A stretch of DNA of 64,000 nt from Filobasidium wieringae. Lineage: Eukaryota > Basidiomycota > Tremellomycetes > Filobasidiales > Filobasidiaceae. Numbering within the stretch: position 1 is the first letter of the stretch; the number at the start of each line of letters is the position of its first letter. The position numbers were made by a program, and so were the translations under genes. The stretch is taken from NCBI GenBank assembly GCA_001600055.1, contig BCIV01000003.1, positions 811,162 to 875,161 of the forward strand, read 5' to 3'. The notes below the pieces were generated by a model. It was not told the origin of the DNA, searched no databases, and saw nothing but the letters and a program-made list of their open reading frames with translations. Of this stretch, positions 48,327-59,684 are shown piece by piece.

Positions 48327-50476
48327 ATGGCCTCAATCCGCGATTCGAACCTATACACCCTTCTCTTACGTCCATCTTCCGACCCAAATGTCCTACAGCT
48401 TATAGACGCTTCTCGAGGTTCCGAAGTCCGATACCTTCGAGTCAGAGATACAGAATCAGTCAATTCCGATGGGAAGCCTAAGCTAGATTATGCTGCAGGA
48501 GGTTACGATGCGTCTTTATACGGTTAGTAGATCGAATACTAATATTCCGCTCCTAACGGATGCTCAATACCTCGACAAAATTCCAGATGCCTACAGTCAA
48601 GTCAAATTGGCCTCGGTCAGCGCATCGAGTGCCAAAGCCAAATCTAGAAAATTAGAACTGCATAACCCAGACCTCCCGCTTCTCTTCGAGTTTACTGGTA
48701 CTCTGTAAGCTTCTCGTTGCGTTAAGTACAGCTCCCGGTATACCAATACTGACCTATGCTTTGATAGATCATTTGTGAGCTCGGCCTTCAAAAGGTGGTG
48801 TCTTGATATCAAGGGCTAACCTCACATCCCCGATATGAAGGAGTGGACTTTCACGTTCGAAGGGTACGCCATGCCAACCTCTACCGTTCTTCAAGTCGCT
48901 TATGACTCCTTGTCTTGTGCAGTCATCAGTTCCGATGGACCCGACCTACATTCCATTCATCCGATTACATCTGTTCTATTGAAAGGAAACCCGATCCTAG
49001 TGTCCAGCTGTGCCTGTATGTGCCTTAAGCGTTTCCGACCATAAAAAGCAGGAATTCGAGTTTGACCGATTATGCGTATATGCAGAGGCAGAGAACCGGG
49101 CAAGGGGAAAGATGGAGTGGTTCAGCTTCTGCACTATAATCTTGAGCGGTTCGACTTTGAGGATCCTAAAGGTCAGTCAGTCAGATGAGATGATGCTGGT
49201 TTTCAAGCTCGAGCGCTGATCGGATTTGGCTTTAACATCTCTTCATGAATACAGGGATTGAGATAGCCATGTACATTTCGTAAGTATCCCAGGCCGTTCA
49301 AGAATACAACCGAGCGAGTGGCAGACTGAGCTTGCCGAGATAGGCTGTTATCAATCTTCGACGCCAATGAGGAACGTCTTTCTGGGCGGGATCGGAACAC
49401 GTCTGGCCAGGTGAAACCAGTGGCTTCCACAAACGGTGGATCAGCAGGGTCGCCATCGCAAGCGGTTCCGACCTTGAAGGCTGGTTCTAGTCACCAGCAG
49501 GAGGAGGAACAAGCCGTAAGTCACGGATTGCTGATGTAATCGAAGGGTGAGACCATGAATATCTTCCTTGACCTCATTAAGGATCCCAACGAGGTGATCG
49601 TCCGATCAAACGGATCTGCCGAAGCTTATGCGTCCGAAGTCGCGGCTTTGTTAGCGGTAAGCTGCGCTTTGTGAAGTCGCACGGGATCTGTCCTGAACCG
49701 CGACGTCTTCAGGACAAGAATATCCTCTTCGTGGTAATAAAGACTAGAGAAGCAGATTCTGCATCCATTGCTGTGCAAGTTGCAGAAGCCACAAAGAGGT
49801 TCGTACATCCGTTTTGATTGACAAAGGCTGACCAGCTAATCCGACGTATACAATCCTTAGAATCAGGCATAGAGCTGGGCTGGATCAAGACGGGAAAGGA
49901 TTGTTCCAGTACGTGCGCGAAGAGGAAATCAAAAGGACTGTCACGAATGCGGTCAACGGCAAGAATCAGCCGAGGGTCATTGACCTGAATGATGCACCTG
50001 CCACATCGTCCAGCAAAAAGGGGTAAGGTGCTTTTCTGGCTATATCTGCTAAATTCCACTGATTGAGAGGCGAGCGTAGCGAGGCAAAAGGCTGGAAACC
50101 GCCTTCGAATATATCCATATTCCTCTCAAAAATCGAGTTGCCTGAACTGCACCCTAGCAGAATAGCGGCAGCCAAGTCCCGGTCGTCTCCTCCAAAACCG
50201 CAAGTTCCAGTCCCGGTTCCCAGCGCGTCGTCCAGTAGCCGGCCGGACCTGCCGCCCAAGCATTCTTCAGGAGCTAATAGTGTACCGTCCCGTCCGACAC
50301 CCCGGCCCTCTCCTCAACAGCTGGGTTCAACCAACAGTACTATAAACGCAGGCCGATCTGATAGTACTGGCATCACTCCAAAGCCTCCGGTACAACCCTA
50401 TCTCCCTTCTGAACCGGAACCGTTCGGATTGGGTAGTGCGCGGTCTAAAATCGCTGCGAGGTTGTTTTCAAGGTGA
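48327..50476 (+). CDS. Hypothetical protein, about 500 residues, containing a 7-nt microexon
   Basis: Family not recognised. It starts MASIRDSNLYTLLLRPSSDP. A beta-rich N-terminal domain follows with LRVRDTES, YSQVKLASVSASSAKAKSRK and FEFTGTLSFEWTFTFEGHQF, then a RWTR segment, CSIERKPDPSVQLCL, VVQLLHYNLERFDFEDPK and IEIAMYIS. The pattern resembles a lipid- or membrane-binding beta domain, but I cannot name it. The middle is Ser/Gln-rich; a later helical part reads NILFVVIKTREADSASIAVQ. A Pro/Ser-rich tail ends FGLGSARSKIAARLFSR. Frames join only if the 7-nt exon at 48768-48774 is used, flanked by introns 48705-48767 and 48775-48840, both with good branch points. Ten or more exons. Confidence 0.78.
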
Positions 50477-50580
50477 TAGAATAGCTACATTCTATTGTCG
50501 TACACATATACCCTTATACCCTTATGATTGCAACAATGTAGATTGTACAGCCTCGTACAGCGTAGCTCTATTCCCGCGGC

Positions 50581-51079
50581 TTAATTGCTGTCCTTGGCCA
50601 AGATCTGCTCCACTCTTTCCTTCTTTCCCTTGTTGACTCCACCAGTCAATTTACCCTTGTCTACCCTTGTCCCAATTCGAATATCGCTCGAGATTCTAGG
50701 AGTTCCAAGCTTATGAACTGCAACATGACAGTCGTAGATAACCTTTGTGACCTTCGACCACTAAAGCCGGGCAAAGCATAGTCAAGGTATCAGATGCGGT
50801 GTGATGACTGTGCATATTTGCATACACTTACAGGTCCTTCGATGTTCGTGCCGTAACCGTGCATGGTGTATTCGACACCACTCTTGGCAAGCACTCGCTG
50901 GCACTACGAGTTGTAGAAGTGTACTGTAAGCTTTCCAGCCTCTAAAAAGAGTATGTCGTGGAATGGAGACACACCTCAGCGATCTGAGGACCAACGCTGG
51001 GATCAGCGAGACCCATTGGGATCAAGCACAGGTCGGCCACAGCCCAGAGCTCTTCGGAATCGTCGAAACTTTGGGACAT
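50581..51079 (-). CDS. ECM15: UPF0045 / thiamine-binding-like protein (ECM15 family)
   Basis: Small protein of the MTH1187/YBL001C family (Pfam Thiamine_BP, formerly DUF77), ferredoxin-like fold; some members bind thiamine. Three exons: MSQSFDDSEELWAVADLCL to IAE; CQRVLAKSGVEYTMHGYGTN / IEGP; then WSKVTKVIYDCHVAVHKLG, TPRISSDIRIGTRVDKGK and a Lys-rich end with the stop at 50581-50583. The MHGYGTNIEGPW and RISSDIRIGTR motifs are the family hallmarks. About 120 residues. Short intergenic distance (104 bp) to the converging gene. Confidence 0.87.
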
Positions 51080-51860
51080 ATTGTCGATCGGCGTAATTTC
51101 AAGGCCTTGATGTTGCTAGTTGCCGGATATGCGTGAGAGAATGAGTGATAGACTAGATTCATGATTCAAAATCAGTCGATAAGACCGATGAATCGTCATG
51201 TTCATCATCCACGGGCCCCGGTACGCCACGATAAACATGACGACTCGACTTTCACGTGTCACATCAAAGTTTACTATATAAACACAGATCAACCTCGCTC
51301 ACCAGCCTTTGCTATTCCCTTGTTCCTTTTCTCTTCATACCTATGGACAGACCTATCAGCATCTAAAAAGTTGCAAGCATCTTCCTTGAATCTCTACAGG
51401 AAGACACCGTTCTCGGTCGAGTTGTGGAACAAATCTGCTAGGGCCATATTAATCGCTTGCGCTCTAGACTCAAAAAGGTCGATGAAGGCGCGAGTTTCAT
51501 ATTGAGCCTACACTACCTTTTTCACTCGCTGTATATTCGATTTTATGTTATCAATGAATGCAATGAATGATTCCGCTTACTTCGTAGAGGTTGTGTATGC
51601 TGTGTATCAGAGGGTGAATTCGCAGATGATCGTCCGAAGAGATAGTGCGCTCGTTTCGCTTGACCCCGACATTCCTGCCACCATTATCATCTAGGAGATC
51701 CCTAGCGTTGATCCGGGACCAAAGGTTATGAGTAGGTCAATTCAAACAGCTGTGTCATCCCTGCAGGTCACTATACGGTGAGGCACGATTCAAACCAATC
51801 AAAGCTGGACAACAAATCGCATGGGTTCATTCAGGTCGTTACAGAGCTTCAACAAGATCG
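51080..51860. other. Intergenic region between RPN12 and ECM15
   Basis: About 780 bp. An open frame at 51161-51505 on the plus strand has low-complexity, non-coding character. Nothing supported. Confidence 0.4.
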
Positions 51861-53094
51861 TTACACAATCGCTTCCAATTCAACCGCATACTCCAAAGCC
51901 GTCTTGATGATCCTGTCTTTGGCAATAGGACCGTCTCCTGCCAAAGCTTTCTCCGATGAATTGTCCACGTTGTCGACAAACATTGCACTTGGGTTAGAGA
52001 GTACTCGAGCAAGACCAAACTCCCTAGTAGCAGGCGAGAAAGACCAGCCACGCTGTGTACATAACATCTCAGATCAGTATTACTTCATTATTTGTAATCA
52101 CAATCGACCACGACTTACTCCCTGACCAAAGGTGACTGTCTCCGACTCATCTTTGAAGAACAGCAACCTCGTCGCATCAGCCAAAGGTAGAATGGAGTAC
52201 GCCTTCTCGTGACATGATGCAATCTCATTTCTGTACAGCACAACAATGAATAGATAAGCCACTCTCTCATGATCATATGCAGATTCGGACAGCTTACCGG
52301 ATGGTTCCTACTAATCCCTCAAGCAGGACTCCGTACTCTTCACGCGGTACTCTCTCTCTTGCCCGCCACACTTTTGTGTAAGATCCCTCCATCAACCATC
52401 TCTCACTGAGGATCGTGAGATCATCAGTCAGACATTACTGAATATTTTTTATAAGCCCGATCACTGCAGGTCACTTACAGATCTATGGGCCAGCGTACGT
52501 AAACATCGTTCATCATCTTCTCATCAAGGGTTTCTAGTACTGTGTGGAATTCCGCTATCCTTGAGGAAGATAATAACGAGAGTAGGGAGAGACCGAGAAG
52601 AGGAGGTTCAGAAGTTGAGGGTGGCAGTATATCCCTAGAATAACCCTTAACTTTAGTTTCGAGCTGGAATAGAGTACAGAATCCGACGAGGGCTTACCTG
52701 AAATCACGGTAATATCCACCCAGCATCGCCTCATACCTTTCGAAAGCAGCAACATCCCTAACTTTCAAGGAATGGAAGGCTCCGACCTCTAGTATGGATC
52801 CTGATGAAAGAGCATGGCGAAATGAGACTAGAGATAATCAAGGTGTTGGCAGATTTATACCTACGAGCTGTTATCAAATCTTCCTTGTCATGCTGTCCGG
52901 TGGGATTCAACAGTCCAGCTCGTGCGAGTGCGATCTATCGCAAGTTTTCCATAAGACCAAAAAGCTGTACAATCGTCCGATCTAATTGCACTTACTTTGG
53001 CAGGGGTCAACTGCTTGCCTGCTGTTGTTACATCCCCGCTGTCGAACGCTTGCTGTAATCGAGTGAGACTTTCGCGAAGTTGTTGGTTGGGCAT
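51861..53094 (-). CDS. RPN12: 26S proteasome regulatory subunit RPN12 (PSMD8)
   Basis: 19S lid subunit with a PCI-type (CSN8/PSMD8/EIF3K) fold. Exon 1 gives MPNQQLRESLTRLQQAFDSG, then ARAGLLNPTGQHDKEDLITA, YLEVGAFHSLKVRDVAAFER and YEAMLGGYYRDFRD. Later exons give LLGLSLLSLLSSSRIAEFHT, VYVRWPIDLERWLMEGSYTK and VWRARERVPREEYGVLLEGL. The end has EIASCHEKAYSILPLADATR, LLFFKDESETVTFGQGRGW and AVELEAIV. All blocks align in order with PSMD8. Six or so exons. With RPN10 it is the second 19S subunit gene in the window. Confidence 0.93.
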
Positions 53095-53377
53095 TTCGAG
53101 ATTCGTCTTGGTAGGTCGAGGCTTGATGGGTTGACGACAGATGGGCAGCCGGCTTTCGAAGTGCTTGAGACGACTTGGCTATAAGTCGAACTGCTCTACG
53201 ACCTTACGGACGCTGGCGTAATCAGTCGGATAGTGGTCCGCGACGAGTCCATGGTTGGACGATCATCAGTTGGCCAAGCTAAGCGGTATTACATGGATTG
53301 ACTATGAATCTATAACTCTCCTTCTTCTCTCTCTTCGTTCGGACGGGGACGCTATATAAGACGAGAAGGGAAATAAG

Positions 53378-55927
53378 TCAATTTGCCTGATACACGGCGG
53401 AAAACCCTTTATGTACCTTGGAAACATGCTTGTCTTCCATGTCTTCGTCCGTAGCTTCACCTTCCTCCTTCTCTCTTCTTCGCCTATCTCCCGTCTTGTC
53501 GGCCTCGTGATGGTTTCGAGATCTGCCGTGTCGAGAACCTGTTGGGCTTACAGAACGCCGCTCCGTCCGGTCCCTGCGCTCTTTATGTCTTGGTGATCCT
53601 TCTTCAGATCTCCCTTGATCCCTTTCTCTCTCGCGCTCGCGCAGCTTGTCCTGCAATGCATAGCATGTCGAGTGAGCCATTCTGAGATAAGCATAGATAC
53701 GATCTTTGCCATCTACCTTCTGTTTCCGCACGAATCGATCAAACGTGTCCTTCCTAGCCTGATCATCTAAATCGGCAAACTCGCGGAACTGCTCCATAAT
53801 GGGGGCAGCCTGTTTTGCATCGAGGGCGTCAACCATGCATTGAGAGATACCAATCACCACTAAAGCCAGCTCACCTCCTCGAAAGTACCATCGAGATTGA
53901 TGGGTGGCTCTGCCTTTTTCATTGCGTACCGCAAGTCATCCATCAGGTGTCGCTTACGCCTCTCAGCTCGTTTACGTTCTTCACGTGCAGCCTTTTCCAA
54001 TTGCGTTTGCATCTGCGCGCCGAAGAGATAAGAAATCAGTTGGTTCGCATGCGTATCGGGCACGTTACTTACATATTCGTTTACAAGCTCGAGATGCCTC
54101 TCAGGTACCAGGTTACTGATTTTGAGTTCAAGCAAGAGCGCTTGCAGTTGCTCTGGCTTCCAACCGAGTTCGATATGCCTGCCAGCTTTCTCTACAGCGC
54201 TCTTGACCTTCTCTCCACTCGTAGAGATAGCTTCGGCGATATCGTCTACAACATCTTGGAACAATTCCAAGGGTCCAGACCCAGGCATACCGAGAATAGC
54301 ATTGTATTCATCCCTCTCTTCGATAAGGGGCAAGAACTCCTTCCACTTTGTGGTCGCTCCTATTTTGCCTTGTGACTCCATATCACTCAAAAGAGCTCTG
54401 AAACCATCTCTGGCCTTTCTTGCTCTTCTCATTGTCTCCAGCTTTGATTTACGCATCTGTTCTTCGTGCGTCCTCAAGATTTGCTGAGCGTATCCTTCGA
54501 AAATCCTAAGCATAGCCAATCGATCGACTTGTTGTAGATCTCTGTCGTTCTTGAATTGCTCTGAATCTTCGATCATTTCTCTTGCGGCTCTCCAACGCGT
54601 GCTGACGTTGATGGGAAGCTCCGCAACCAAAGCGGTCAATACTTTGATGTTTCGTTCATCGAGCTCTCGTTCAGCCGCCTGGGAAATAGAACAAGTCAGC
54701 CGATTGTCAAATATCACTGTTATACCTGTCGACCTACTCGCTCCTTCTTGTTCAGTTCCGACATGTATTCATTAAACAACTGTCTCCTCTCGTCTTCGTA
54801 CTCGAGATCTCTCCAGTACTTTTCGTTCTTGAACAGAATGTCAGCAGTTCCGAAGCTAGTGTAGGATTTAAGATTTCGACTGCGAGTAAGTAGCCGGTTG
54901 ATGTATGGCCTGAAACGATCCACCCGTTCCTTCCGGATCTGATCTCGGTTAGCTTGCAAATTGTTGATATACTGTTCAGACCGAATTGTCAGCCATGTTG
55001 TTCGCAATCAGCAGCGCGGAAGACCCACTTTCTGCCAGGCATTCTTCTTCTCGGCCGAGCTATTCAGAGCCTTGTACAGGGGCTCCATGATGAGAGTTCT
55101 CATAACTTTGTCCCAACTCCAAGACTCATCAACCTTGAACTTCTTGAGCAACCAAATGAAGGCGTCCTCAGCGTCTTTTATGGATTGGAACCCGTTTGGC
55201 GGCATGATAGGAGGTGGCCCGATTGCGAGATCATCTTGCTCTTCCAATTCTTCATCCTCCGCTTCTGAAGAAGAAGGAGAAGACGCTCTTGAACCAGCCC
55301 GATCCCGAAGTGCGATTGCTTTGTCCTTGTCCTCATCCTGTTCTCCTCCGGTCAGCAAGCGTCTGTTTCCGTCTCTAAATATGAAGTAGGCGTCAACAAT
55401 ATCCTCATCTGATTACTAGGGACACTGATCGACTGACTCGCCGGGTTCTACGTATTCTCCACGAGCCTTAGCCGCTTCTATATCCAGCTTTTTCTTCAAT
55501 TGCACCAATTCATCCGGAAGGTCCCACTTTGAAACGAGCATCACCATCAATTATGGTTCGCTGTTGACCGGTAGGTGATCCCGACTGACCTGAGTTTCTT
55601 TGGTAACACTGTTGACAAAGTAAGTCTTCCCCTTGCTAGTATATTGCTTCCACTTCGTATTAGTGATGGCTCGCTGTAGTGAAACGAGATTAAGGCATAT
55701 TTACCAAGCGGTCTGATCGGGACATCTTACCTCAAAAGGGCTCTTCAAAACGTCTGGCTTATCCCATGATGACTCTTTTGTTACGCTGTTTGCCCAATAA
55801 ATCCTACCATCCTTGCTCTTGTATTCTAGCTAGAAGGGATATTTATATCTTAGTAAAGATCTATTATCACACAACAATCTAAGGTTCTCACCCAGTCTCC
55901 CACTTCTGCTGCGGAAGTAGTAGACAT
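53378..55927 (-). CDS. PRP40: U1 snRNP-associated splicing factor PRP40
   Basis: Early spliceosome factor linking U1 snRNP to the branch-point side. Two WW domains come from the first four or five exons: WLEYKSKDGRIYWANSVTKE / SSWDKP and KWKQYTSKGKTYFVNSVTKE / TQWDLP. An acidic linker leads to several FF domains (FIWLLKKFKVDESWSWDKVM; YINRLLTRSRNLKSYTSFGT; INVSTRWRAAREMIEDSEQF; DGFRALLSDMESQGKIGATT; EDLRYAM-type segment). The C-terminus is Arg/Glu-rich and ends GFSAVYQAN. Start MSTTSAAEVGDW at 55927. Diverges from RED with 316 bp between ATGs. Confidence 0.94.
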
Positions 55928-56243
55928 TTTTCGCTATTTGTTCAAATGAAAGTCGGAGTTGGATCAATTGAGCATGTCGAGCAACTGCAATATATTGAGG
56001 AGGAATTCAACAACGGTTGCGGTTGTAAAGAAGCTAGCTAGGTCGTGAACTACGAAAACGCATATCTACTTTCTCAACTGGAAAGTGTGGAGGTTCTGAC
56101 TACTTGCCTACTTGTAGCGGCTTCAAGGTCATATCTGGTTACTATATATTATTACTATGCCCAGTAACGGGAAATATATTAGCCCTTACAATACGACAAA
56201 GTCAGATAGTCGGCATTGCTAAATTCTTATCACTATCTGAATC
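55928..56243. promoter_or_regulatory. Divergent promoter region between PRP40 and RED
   Basis: 316 bp between the ATGs of two splicing-factor genes, AT-rich in the middle. Coordinated expression is possible but not shown. Confidence 0.45.
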
Positions 56244-58103
56244 ATGGATCAGGTGAGCTTGAGACCAATAGCCAGAACTTGCCTGGAAATCGTTGTTCAT
56301 AATCATCGAGATTACTGCAGAGCGCTTTCCGGGATCTCTTAGCATCTGCCCCGAAGAGCAGACCACCCACAGGTAGACAAGCTGGTCTTTTGGGAGGTAA
56401 AGTATTAAAGCGAGGCCAAGGATCTTCCTACGGAAAACACCAAGACTTGTCAGTGTCAATCGCGATGACCAGCCATGATCTCCATTAGCTGACCTTCATC
56501 AAACCCGATAGCAAGGTAAAAGAAAAATCTGAAACTGAAGGACTGGGTAAGCCAGCATTTGCCCCGAGAAAGGTGAAGAAAGATGGAAAGTACAAAGATC
56601 GAGCGGAGATGCGGCGATTAGGTGCAGAGGACGAGTTCAAACCTGTTCGTCAGAGTTACTGAGAAGAGCGAAGTCATCGCAACTCATCAATCCATACTGT
56701 CCACCAGATCGAACGAATGGTCAATGAATTTGAAGAAAGAGCCAAGGCTGAGGGGCAAGACGAGGATGCTGTAAGTCGTACATCCCCCCTCCTTTTTGGA
56801 TCGAGCATTTGACTGAGGCGAATCTCGAGCTCGTCAGGTTGCAGAGAAAAGAGCTTACCTTGGAGGCGACGCCGAGCATTCCGCTCTCTTCAAGGGATTG
56901 GATTTTGGGCTGCTAGAGGCACGTAAAGCCGAGCTCGCAGTACAGGAAGGTCATAAATTCGATGACGAGCTGGATGCAGTGTTAGAAAAGAGCGAGCCTG
57001 ATCAATCCACTCCAGAGGCCGGCCCAGGTCCGAACACTACGGTTCAGGCTGCACAGAAGAGGAGCCGCGAGGACATCATGAATGCCTTAAAGGAAAGCCG
57101 AAAGCGGTTGACCGGCGCTGGACAGGATGAGCAGCGGGAAAGCAAAAGGGTCAAGGTCGAGCAGCCTGCACCAGGATTGGGTGGAAGATTCAAATCTATT
57201 GCGAAGGCCAAAGTAGAAGTTGAAGCAGCCGAAGAAGCTGCGAAGTTGAAGAAAAAGAAGAAGAAGAAGGTCAAGACCGTCACAGTCACTGCACCAGAAT
57301 CGGTGGAGGCGGTGCCTGAAGCCATATCTTTCGTACAAAAGCCCTTGAAAACAGAAATACCTACTATACAAAGTATAGCGAGGGCGGCTACTAAGGAAGA
57401 ATCAGTGGAACAGAAAACAGAAACACCTGTAGTACCGGTCGAGCCTGACCTCGCACCGGAACCGATCGCTATCCCTGCAGCGCGTTTACCTACCCCTCCG
57501 TTGCCCCAAGTCGAGAAACCTCCGGTTCCCGACTCAGACTCGGAAGACGATATATTCGGTGGTGTAGGCGACTATGAATTAGGTATTGGAAGTGACTCTT
57601 CATCAGAGGAAGACGATGAAGACAAGCCTAAGAAGCCTCTTAAGCGCGAGCGGGTACCTGAGACGAACCCCCTGACAACCAAAAAGGGTAAAGGCTGGTT
57701 CGGAGACGATGAAGAGGAGGACCCTAGCACCAGGTCTATGCTACCGGATATGCTCCGAGCAACGCGTCCTGCTGAATCTTCTGCTGTGGGTTCTCAGCGA
57801 GAGTCATCGAGATCACCATCACCAGACGATGGTACCCTTCGTCGACTTCAGCCTCTTTCATCCTCCCGATTACCCTCAGCGAAAGAATTATTGGAACTTG
57901 ACGCAGCTGCAACTGCGGACGAGAAGAAGCGAGAACGCAAGGCGAAATGGAGGGCCAAGCAGGGGTTACCCTCTCAGGGCGGCCAGGATGATGATGATGA
58001 AGGCACTCACAGGTCGGAGAAAGATAGAGAAGGAGATGAGAAGAGGAAGTTGACCAGGGAAACCCAGCAATTACAAGCCTATATGGCAAAACAGAAATCG
58101 TGA
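56244..58103 (+). CDS. RED: RED/IK-like splicing factor
   Basis: Homologue of the spliceosomal RED (IK) protein. The first coding exon is only 9 nt (MDQ, 56244-56252). A 69-nt intron leads to SAFRDLLASAPKSRPPTGRQ and AGLLGGK, then an exon with LTFIKPDSK, PAFAPRKVKKDG and the RED N-terminal motif KYKDRAEMRRLG. Next come IERMVNEFEERAKAEGQDED and VAEKRAYLGGDAEHSALFKG / LDFGLLEARKAEL, the most diagnostic RED signature. The remainder is charged and low complexity (a Lys8 run, Asp/Glu patches) with KGKGWFGDDEEEDPSTRSM and WRAKQGLP near the end. The typical RE/RD-repeat of animal RED is not seen. Confidence 0.85.
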
Positions 58104-58245
58104 GCTGTTGAAATTGACGAATCTATTGTATCGGATGTAAACTCGGAAGCAGTTTAGACGATGTAGTCATATACCGAATGCACAAATTCGTCCGAGCCGA
58201 TATGTGATCTTAGTCGAAGCCAAATACCGTATTCCTTTCATTCTC

Positions 58246-59465
58246 ATGCCTACGATATATGCTCCTCCTTTGAACAACTCTCGACCACCACCAGGGCCTC
58301 CACTCCACCCGTCTTCCCAAGTGGTCGATCATGACGGCGTCCCTGAAGACCCACCCCCAGCTTATACAGCAACGGCTACAACTCGTCCGGGAGGAGCAGA
58401 GCAGATGATCAGCCAAGGACCGCAGTTTATGGATTTCAGTGGTCCTCCTCCTGGTACTCCTGCTGGGTTTAATCGCCAGGAATCAAGCTGGGGCGCACGA
58501 CCGGGAGTATATCCGGGCGGGATACCAGGTCCCTCTCGACATATACCGCCAACGAGACCGGTTCCTTCTACCAACAACGGTGATGTTGCAGGGACCAGCG
58601 GTGCACCGTCATCTGTACCTACTCCAGGAAGAGCTTTAATTCGAGAGGGAGGGGTCTTAGTCTACCCAAAAGGCCATGTGTGCCAAAAGTGTGGGTCGGA
58701 ACCGGCATAGCTCTCAATCTCAAGCGTTAACGCTCTAAGATGCTTTAGGTCGTAATACAGGATACAAGAACAACGACCCAGATCATCCTTGCAAAAATGT
58801 AAGCGTTGCGGTTGTCTGGTACTCACGACGATATACCATCATTCACCTTTCTCTGACGGCCCCCTTTTATTGACCCAGTGCTGGAAGAAATACAGCAAGC
58901 CATACACTCAAGCTCTCGCTCATTCATGGCCGACCAACTCCAACGATCCGATAGACACCACTGCTGTATCCCAGAACCTCCAGCGGCCACTTCAACATTT
59001 ACCGGCTAGCAACGAACATCAATTTGGCAATGGTTCCGCGGGGCCTGTAATGAACAACAGCATGCTAAGACCAGGGATGATTGCTTCGGGGGGTCAAACC
59101 AATCGAACTCCAATGGGATACGGACATCCTCAGCAGCAAAACTATCACAATCCTCCAGTCCACCCTAACCATTGGGGTCCCCATCCACCAATGCATCATC
59201 AGCCGACCTCCATGGTAGTCAGCCGAGATGGAACGGGAAGAGGACAGTATATACCACCAGGAGCTTTGATCGTACGGCCGGGAGATCCGAGATTGGGAGG
59301 GATGTGAGTGCGATGCGCGATATCAGTTCTACAATAGCACATCTGATATTATTGCAAACAATCAGGCCATGTCTGAAGTGTTACTCCACTGGAGAGCGAG
59401 AGACCTTTCTCGGACTGGACTCGGAAACCTGTTATTATTGTCGAGGTGTTGGGCGGGTATATTAG
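58246..59465 (+). CDS. HUA1: HUA1-like proline-rich zinc-finger protein
   Basis: Cytoplasmic protein of the yeast Hua1 type, implicated there in endocytic/actin-patch assembly. A proline-rich N-terminus carries a PPxY-like motif (DPPPAYTA). GGVLVYPKGHVCQKCG then joins, after a short intron, to NTGYKNNDPDHPCKKCW, the first DnaJ-like zinc ribbon. A Gln/Pro/His-rich linker follows, then PPGALIVRPGDPRLGG and a final exon with RPCLKCYSTGERE and CYYCRGVGRVY, the second CxxC pair. The start at 58246 is the first ATG in the frame, just after a stop-rich stretch. Three or four exons; complete. Confidence 0.86.
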
Positions 59466-59684
59466 CCGTTCGATAAATATATACCCAAGTGTACGGTACA
59501 ATCTTGCGTTGTATTATTAATTGTTCTATCGAACGGATCATCGGATGCTTCCGACGATCATCGCTGATCCTTTTGTCGGTCAATATGACGATCACCTCAG
59601 TGGAACTAGCACATGTATATATATATGCTGTAGAACGGGGATGATTTCTTATACCTACGTTACTTTTGATCAGACAAGATTATC

